Assembly (NCBI GenBank): GCA_029935695.1
Contig: JAOZJV010000078.1
Coordinates: forward strand, 1 to 10,131
DNA length: 10,131 nt
Origin: Candidatus Krumholzibacteriia bacterium
GTDB taxonomy: Bacteria; Krumholzibacteriota; Krumholzibacteriia; LZORAL124-64-63
Reading direction: 5' to 3'
Positions 5,565 through 10,131 of this stretch are shown in pieces (within the stretch, counting starts at the first letter, position 1; the number at the start of each line of letters is the position of its first letter). The notes beneath the pieces are model-generated. The model searched no databases and was not told where the DNA came from. It saw nothing but the letters and a program-made list of their open reading frames with translations. The position numbers were made by a program, and so were the translations under genes.

Positions 5565-8464
5565 GCCTCCGCAAGACAATTTTTTTGAGGATCAATCTGT
5601 TGATTGTCCTGTTGATCACGGCTATCTGTGTTGCCGGGTCTGCGTTGGAAATCAAGCACCGTCAGCATGATACGAGGCAAGCCATCGAAACGCGGGTTGG
5701 TGTCCTGGCTGAGGCCATAGGCCCACTCATAGAGCAAGATGCCCGCAACCATATAACCAGAATGCTTCAACGTTTGGATGACTTTCACCCCAGTGTGAAA
5801 ATGGCTTTCATTGCCAAGGAAAATGAAGTATTCCTCACCCCTTCTGCCATGGAATTTTCAATGGCATTTCCTGGGTCGTGGAGCCCGCCGGACGGCGAAA
5901 TTCTCAGCCGCGAATTTGAGGATGAAAATGGTATAAAATATTTTGATGTGGTAGCCCGGGTGGGGCACAACACTCTCTTTAGCCTGCATGCCGTCATGGA
6001 AAAATCGGCCATGGGAATCCATGCATCACCAATTGTTAAAATCATTTTCGGCTTTGGTTTGCTGGGGATCTTGTTCAGCATCCCTCTGTCCTGGTGGTTT
6101 GCCAACACAACCACCCATGAAGTTGACCTGCTGACCCGGGAACTGAAACGGCACAATGACCACATGGAAGATCTGGTCCAGGAGCGCACTACTGCCTTGA
6201 AGCGCTTTAAGCACATTGTTTCAGTGACAATCGATCATATGTCATTCATCGATACAAATTACACCTACCGCGAAATCAACGAGTCCTATTTGATGGCCTT
6301 CGGAAAAACCCGGAAAGAAATCGTGGGCTACAGCATTACCGAAATTCATGGGGCCGAGGTTTTCCATGAGAAAATCAAAGATAATTTCGACAAATGTCTT
6401 GGTGGTGAATCCATCGCCTATCAAGCCTGGTTTCCATTCCCTGAGTCCGGTCGCCGGTTCATGGACGTATCCTATGTTCCCTTCAAGGAAACTGACGGCA
6501 CCATTTCCGGTGTGGTGGTCAGTGGCCGGGATATCACCGAATCCATGGTGGCGGCAGATCGGCTGGGTGCCAGTGAAAAGCGTTTTCATGCTCTTTTTAA
6601 TGGCCTCGGCATCGGTGTGGCCATTTACAAAGCCACAGACGATGGTCAGGATTTTATCTTCCTGGATTACAACCAGGCTGGCCAAACCATGGATGGTGTT
6701 TCCCATAAAGAAGCAATTGGCCGCAAGGTTTCGGAAGTTTTCCCTGGAGTTGAAGAATTCGGAATGATGGATGTTTTACGCCGGGTGTGGCAATCCGGTG
6801 TCCCTGAAGAGCACCCTGTTTCCATTTATAAAGATCAGACCATTACCTTCTGGCGTCACAACTCAGTCTTTAAATTACCCTCAGGAGAAATAGTCGCTGT
6901 TTACACCGATGAAACAGAGCGCATGCAGGTGCAGGAAAACTTGCGCAGCCAGCACAACCGTTTTGTGACCGTGTTGGATTCTCTTGACGCCATTGTTTAC
7001 GTTGCCGACATGGAAACCCATGAAATTCTCTTTGCCAATAAACAGCTACGGGATCAATTCAAAAACTGCACCGGCAAAACCTGCTGGCAAGCCATCCAGA
7101 CCGGGCAAACCGGCCCCTGCGATTTCTGCACCAACGACAGATTGCTTGATGAACACGGTTCACCAACAGAGCCACTGATCTGGGAATTCCAGAACACAGC
7201 CGACCGGCAGTGGTACCAATGCCGTGACCAGGCCATCCACTGGCCTGATGGGCGATTGGTTCGCCTCGAAATTGCCACGAATATCACTGACCGCAAACAG
7301 AGCGAAGAAATAAGTCGTCTGCAGGGCAAGTTCCTCAAAAGTCTTGCCAATGCCGCCCAGGCTCTGCTGACCTCTGCCGAGCTGGTTCCCTATCAGGATT
7401 TTCTTGATATTGTTGGCCCGGCTTCCAACGCCGGCAGCGCATTCATCTTCCTCACCAAAAATTCACCCCAGGGGGATCTGCTGCTGGACCGGAAAGGTCG
7501 TTGGTATAGCAACCCAGAGGGTGCCGCCAAGGATGAAGTTCTTCTGCAAGACCGTGCTTATGATGATTGCCTGCCCAACTGGTACGGCACCCTGAACACT
7601 GGCCTGGTCATCACTACCACCGCTGATGTATGCCCCGAACCGGAACGCCAACTGCTGTTGGATCAAAATATTCAAACAGTCCTCATCATTCCCATCATGA
7701 TCGATTCACGGTTTTTTGGATTTATCGGATTTGACAACTGCATCTCCGGCATCACCTGGTCACCCATGGAGCAAACCTATCTGGAAGCTGCCGCTTTTGA
7801 TCTGGCCCAGGCCATCAAGCGGTCCCGATCCGAAAAACTGGTCAGGGAGTCACTCAAAGAGAAAGAAGACCTGCTGCGGGAAATTCACCATCGGGTGAAA
7901 AACAACATGCAGGTGGTGACCAGCCTGCTCAATCTGCAGGCCCGGAAAATCACCGACCAGGAGGCCCTGAAGGCCATTCGGGAAAGCCAGGATCGTATCC
8001 AGGTCATGTCCCTTGTTCATGAAACCCTGTACCGATCAGATGATCTGCACAGTATATCCATGAAAGAATATTTCACTCGCCTGGCTCATGATATCATCAA
8101 GCTTTATCCCGGTTCGGTGCAGTGCAGGATCACAGCGGACGATGTCACCCTCTCCATCAATGATGCCATCCCGGTGGGCCTCATCGCCAATGAGCTGGTC
8201 ACCAATGCTTTCAAACATGCCTTCCCGGATGGGCGCAAGGGTGAAATTCAAATCCGCCTGGGCAAGATGGATAACGACGAGTTGGAACTGGTAGTTTCAG
8301 ACAACGGAGTGGGAATAGCCGATAGTATCGACTTGCAGAAGTCAAAAACTCTGGGTCTTCAACTGGTGAGCCGACTTGCTGAAGGACAACTGGGGGGAAC
8401 TTTGGAAGTTGTCAGGGAAAATGGATCAGCATTCCATGTGCGGTTTGCCTCGCAAGGTGTTTGA
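5561..8464 (+). CDS. Membrane sensor histidine kinase (PAS-PAS-PAS-GAF-HisKA_2-HATPase)
   Basis: 967 aa. The ATG at 5561 overlaps the upstream stop by 4 nt (ATGA), with GAGAGG 5 nt before it. Domains in order: membrane helix about 8-29; extracytoplasmic domain about 30-157 of unknown ligand; second helix about 158-180; coiled-coil linker about 187-215, no clear HAMP; PAS about 215-328 ending GRDIT; PAS about 338-452; PAS about 464-578 ending ATNITDRKQ; GAF-like about 590-752; HisKA_2 with EIHHRVKNNMQVV (His777, just before Arg, is the likely phospho-acceptor by family convention); HATPase with N-box NELVTNAFKHAF (877-888) and DNGVG (914-918). The third PAS has a cysteine cluster: Cys503, Cys508, Cys520 and Cys523, with Cys554 further on. 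HisKA_2 kinases often phosphorylate stand-alone receivers, which fits the receiver proteins encoded directly upstream. The signals it senses are not known. It ends 4 nt before the stop codon of the converging gene. Confidence 0.92.
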   Translation: MSLRKTIFLRINLLIVLLITAICVAGSALEIKHRQHDTRQAIETRVGVLAEAIGPLIEQDARNHITRMLQRLDDFHPSVKMAFIAKENEVFLTPSAMEFSMAFPGSWSPPDGEILSREFEDENGIKYFDVVARVGHNTLFSLHAVMEKSAMGIHASPIVKIIFGFGLLGILFSIPLSWWFANTTTHEVDLLTRELKRHNDHMEDLVQERTTALKRFKHIVSVTIDHMSFIDTNYTYREINESYLMAFGKTRKEIVGYSITEIHGAEVFHEKIKDNFDKCLGGESIAYQAWFPFPESGRRFMDVSYVPFKETDGTISGVVVSGRDITESMVAADRLGASEKRFHALFNGLGIGVAIYKATDDGQDFIFLDYNQAGQTMDGVSHKEAIGRKVSEVFPGVEEFGMMDVLRRVWQSGVPEEHPVSIYKDQTITFWRHNSVFKLPSGEIVAVYTDETERMQVQENLRSQHNRFVTVLDSLDAIVYVADMETHEILFANKQLRDQFKNCTGKTCWQAIQTGQTGPCDFCTNDRLLDEHGSPTEPLIWEFQNTADRQWYQCRDQAIHWPDGRLVRLEIATNITDRKQSEEISRLQGKFLKSLANAAQALLTSAELVPYQDFLDIVGPASNAGSAFIFLTKNSPQGDLLLDRKGRWYSNPEGAAKDEVLLQDRAYDDCLPNWYGTLNTGLVITTTADVCPEPERQLLLDQNIQTVLIIPIMIDSRFFGFIGFDNCISGITWSPMEQTYLEAAAFDLAQAIKRSRSEKLVRESLKEKEDLLREIHHRVKNNMQVVTSLLNLQARKITDQEALKAIRESQDRIQVMSLVHETLYRSDDLHSISMKEYFTRLAHDIIKLYPGSVQCRITADDVTLSINDAIPVGLIANELVTNAFKHAFPDGRKGEIQIRLGKMDNDELELVVSDNGVGIADSIDLQKSKTLGLQLVSRLAEGQLGGTLEVVRENGSAFHVRFASQGV

Positions 8465-8468
8465 AGCG

Positions 8469-9326
8469 CTAGTGTTCCTGCCACTTGAAAACACCCCAGA
8501 TGGGAAAATGATCACTGGCCGAAGTTTCCCGGCACACGCCTGCTGATACGAATTGTAAATCCCGGTAATAAATGTGATCCAGCTTCAAGTGGTAACCAAA
8601 AAAATCCAGCGGGCCTCCTCTGGCGGTTCTTCCGGCCGGAGGACGGGTTTCCCGAAAACCGGCCTGTCGCATCACCCGGCGAAACAGCGTCCCTTCCCAA
8701 TTGGTCCCCGTATTGAAATCGCCCCCGACGATGACCGGACCCGCAGGCACCACCAGGCTGTCGCGTATGGCCACCACCTGCTGCACCCGCTTTTCCAGGT
8801 CAACAATCAACGTGGCGTTGTGAGCACTCACAACCTGAACCATCCCGCCCGCCAATTCAACATCAACGGCCAAGGCTGTGCGGTAGTTTTCGGTCAGGGG
8901 ATTGGCGTGAGGCAGAGCCGCGGTGCGGGCATTGCTGAGGGGCCAGGGTGAAAGAACCGCATTGCCAAAAAGACGGCCATGGTGAGGATGTATAAAAGAT
9001 GGAAAATAGTAATAGTTCATGCCCAGATGCAGAGCCATATAGGCTGCCCCTTCGGCATCCATTTCCTGAAGCAGGAGAATGTCCGGCTGCTGAGGCACCG
9101 CGTCGTTGGCCAGATCAACAAGGGCCTGATCCAGTTTTTCACTGAAGGCAATATTGTATGAAACACACACCAGGGAATCGGACAGGGCGGGTTTCATTCC
9201 CTGACCGGATCCGGAATACACATGCAAGTCTGACTGCGTAAAAACAGAATCGTGAGCGCAACCCTGCATCACCAGCAGGACAATCCCCAAGGTGAACAAA
9301 CGGCTGCATTTAAGCCGCTGTGTCAT
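8469..9326 (-). CDS. Lipoprotein with endonuclease/exonuclease/phosphatase (EEP) fold
   Basis: 285 aa, starting at ATG 9324-9326 with AGGATG upstream that overlaps the end of the channel gene. A signal peptide ends in lipobox VMQGC with Cys23, so the protein is probably a periplasmic or outer-membrane lipoprotein. The EEP-superfamily motifs appear in order: SYNIAF (56-61, Asn58), ILLLQEMD (83-90, catalytic-type Glu88 for the metal), GNAVLSPWPLS (121-131), SAHNAT (167-172), GGDFNTG (201-207, Asp203 and Asn205), LKLDHIYYR (247-255) and SDHFPIWGVF (271-280, Asp272-His273). All key metal and catalytic residues seem present, so it should be an active phosphodiesterase or phosphatase; members of this superfamily cleave DNA, RNA, phosphoinositides or sphingomyelin, and the substrate here cannot be told. 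It follows the channel gene after 12 nt and is probably co-transcribed with it. Confidence 0.88.
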   Translation of the reverse strand: MTQRLKCSRLFTLGIVLLVMQGCAHDSVFTQSDLHVYSGSGQGMKPALSDSLVCVSYNIAFSEKLDQALVDLANDAVPQQPDILLLQEMDAEGAAYMALHLGMNYYYFPSFIHPHHGRLFGNAVLSPWPLSNARTAALPHANPLTENYRTALAVDVELAGGMVQVVSAHNATLIVDLEKRVQQVVAIRDSLVVPAGPVIVGGDFNTGTNWEGTLFRRVMRQAGFRETRPPAGRTARGGPLDFFGYHLKLDHIYYRDLQFVSAGVCRETSASDHFPIWGVFKWQEH

Positions 9327-9338
9327 TGATCCAACATC

Positions 9339-10131
9339 CTAAGCAAACATCCCGTACCGAAAAGCCAGGTAAAGCAGCGAGGAGAAATAAGCTGCGGGAA
9401 AAGCCACGCGACAAATACGGTCAAATTTCAATTTCCGGGGAAGATCAGTGCGTGTAAGGCTGTCCACCAGCACACTTTCAACCATGGTGGCAGCGATGAA
9501 AACGATGGACAGGATCATAACCTTGTCGGCCACCGTCAAATAACTGACCTTTGGCAGGGACGAGGTGGTGACAAACTGGTAGGCAATGACGGTCAAAATA
9601 CCGCTGCTGGAGATTCCCGCCCGGCGGCCCAACCCTTCACCGCTCATCCAGAATACAACCCAGGTCAAAGAAACAATGATGATCACAGTGAGGAATATTT
9701 TCCAAAGGTAGAAGCCCGAATCGCGCTCAATCGAAATTTTGAATACAAGGTTGGAAAACGGCACTACATCCCGCACTCGGGACCGCTCATACTGATCGAT
9801 TTCCAAGCCGGTCACTTCCCACTCGGTCAAAGCAAAGAGTTGACCGTAGCCCGTGTGTTCCTGATCAGCCACCAGGCGCACCTGGTCACGGTTCCAGGGA
9901 AAACTTTCCAACTCGAAGGGAAGAATCTGGGTGTCGAAAGGAAAATTCCGGTAATCGAGGCGCGTCCTCAGGGTCGCGTTGATCCGGGCGAGAAGCTCAA
10001 CCCGTCCATCCGGATAGACCACCATTTTTTCACCCCCGGCCCCAAATTTGCCAACGGGATTGGTGGGATAAATCTGGGCGGACCAATGCCCTCTGCGCAG
10101 ATTTTCGGCATCCTTGCCAGAATAAATCTGA
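9339..10131 (-). CDS. Pentameric ligand-gated ion channel (pLGIC), C-terminal part
   Basis: The reading frame is open to the right edge, so the start lies outside; about 264 codons are visible. An ATG at 10023-10025 is internal, since the 35 codons before it encode conserved ligand-binding-domain sequence (HWSAQIYPTNPVG). Counting from that Met: PDGRVELLARINATLR (5-20) and the loop region with FPFD (28-31). The two positions of the canonical Cys-loop cysteines are Thr21 and Leu35, as usual for prokaryotic members. Then four membrane helices: TM1 about 105-127, TM2 about 136-158 with ILTVIAYQF and the conserved LPK turn, TM3 about 165-187, TM4 about 205-226. The protein ends shortly after TM4 and has no large cytoplasmic loop between TM3 and TM4, again a prokaryotic trait resembling ELIC/GLIC channels of the inner membrane. 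The pore's inner mouth has GRRAG rather than an acidic residue. The EEP lipoprotein gene follows after 12 nt. The ligand is unknown. Confidence 0.93.
   Translation of the reverse strand, partial: QIYSGKDAENLRRGHWSAQIYPTNPVGKFGAGGEKMVVYPDGRVELLARINATLRTRLDYRNFPFDTQILPFELESFPWNRDQVRLVADQEHTGYGQLFALTEWEVTGLEIDQYERSRVRDVVPFSNLVFKISIERDSGFYLWKIFLTVIIIVSLTWVVFWMSGEGLGRRAGISSSGILTVIAYQFVTTSSLPKVSYLTVADKVMILSIVFIAATMVESVLVDSLTRTDLPRKLKFDRICRVAFPAAYFSSLLYLAFRYGMFA

Noticed and set aside
9339..10025. Taking the ATG at 10023-10025 as the start of the channel gene
   Set aside because: The frame is open upstream to the window edge and those 35 codons encode typical pLGIC ligand-binding-domain sequence, so the Met is internal.
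1..10131. tRNA, rRNA, CRISPR array, insertion sequence, attachment site or phage genes
   Set aside because: No repeat-spacer arrays, terminal inverted repeats, transposase or integrase motifs, or cloverleaf-like segments were seen; nearly all of the window is accounted for by the ten coding regions.

Overview
The window is a densely packed bacterial region of moderate GC content. It holds ten protein-coding genes, two of them cut by the window edges, and I see no RNA genes, insertion sequences or CRISPR arrays. Four proteins carry lipobox signal peptides, which together with a periplasmic-type pentameric channel points to a Gram-negative organism. HTH-receiver fusions, several PAS/GAF kinases and a UGP2-type pyrophosphorylase would fit a deltaproteobacterial or other environmental Gram-negative lineage, but the sequence alone does not settle the taxon. 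Alternative starts (TTG, GTG) occur.

Region 1 (about 1-3608, minus strand) reads as one operon transcribed leftward from a divergent promoter region. The order is: lipoprotein with a glycoside-hydrolase-like TIM barrel; UDPGP-family UTP--glucose-1-phosphate uridylyltransferase; two paralogous small lipoproteins that each also have a C-terminal membrane helix; and, after a 52-nt gap, the start of an ABC ATPase (possibly ABC-F/Uup-like). Gaps are 14 nt, a 4-nt overlap, 14 nt and 52 nt. The theme appears to be nucleotide-sugar and glycan metabolism with envelope proteins, but the last three genes have no assigned role.

Region 2 (3609-3814) is a 206-bp divergent intergenic region with a good sigma-70-like promoter for the rightward genes, direct TGTCAA repeats inside it, a weaker candidate leftward promoter and a GC-rich hairpin.

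Region 3 (3815-8464, plus strand) is a three-gene two-component signalling operon. It encodes an unusual response regulator with its HTH in front of its receiver, a soluble receiver-kinase hybrid, and a membrane sensor kinase with an extracytoplasmic domain, three PAS domains (one with a cysteine cluster), GAF, HisKA_2 and HATPase modules. The last two genes overlap by 4 nt. The likely flow is sensor kinase to receiver/kinase hybrid to HTH-receiver, possibly as a phosphorelay, with the adjacent divergent promoters as plausible targets.

Region 4 (8469-10131, minus strand) converges on region 3 with only 4 nt between stop codons. It holds the 3' part of a pentameric ligand-gated ion channel followed 12 nt later by an endonuclease/exonuclease/phosphatase-fold lipoprotein. 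The channel lacks the cysteines of the Cys-loop and has arginine where cation-selective relatives have glutamate at the inner mouth of the pore, the most intriguing single observation in the window.
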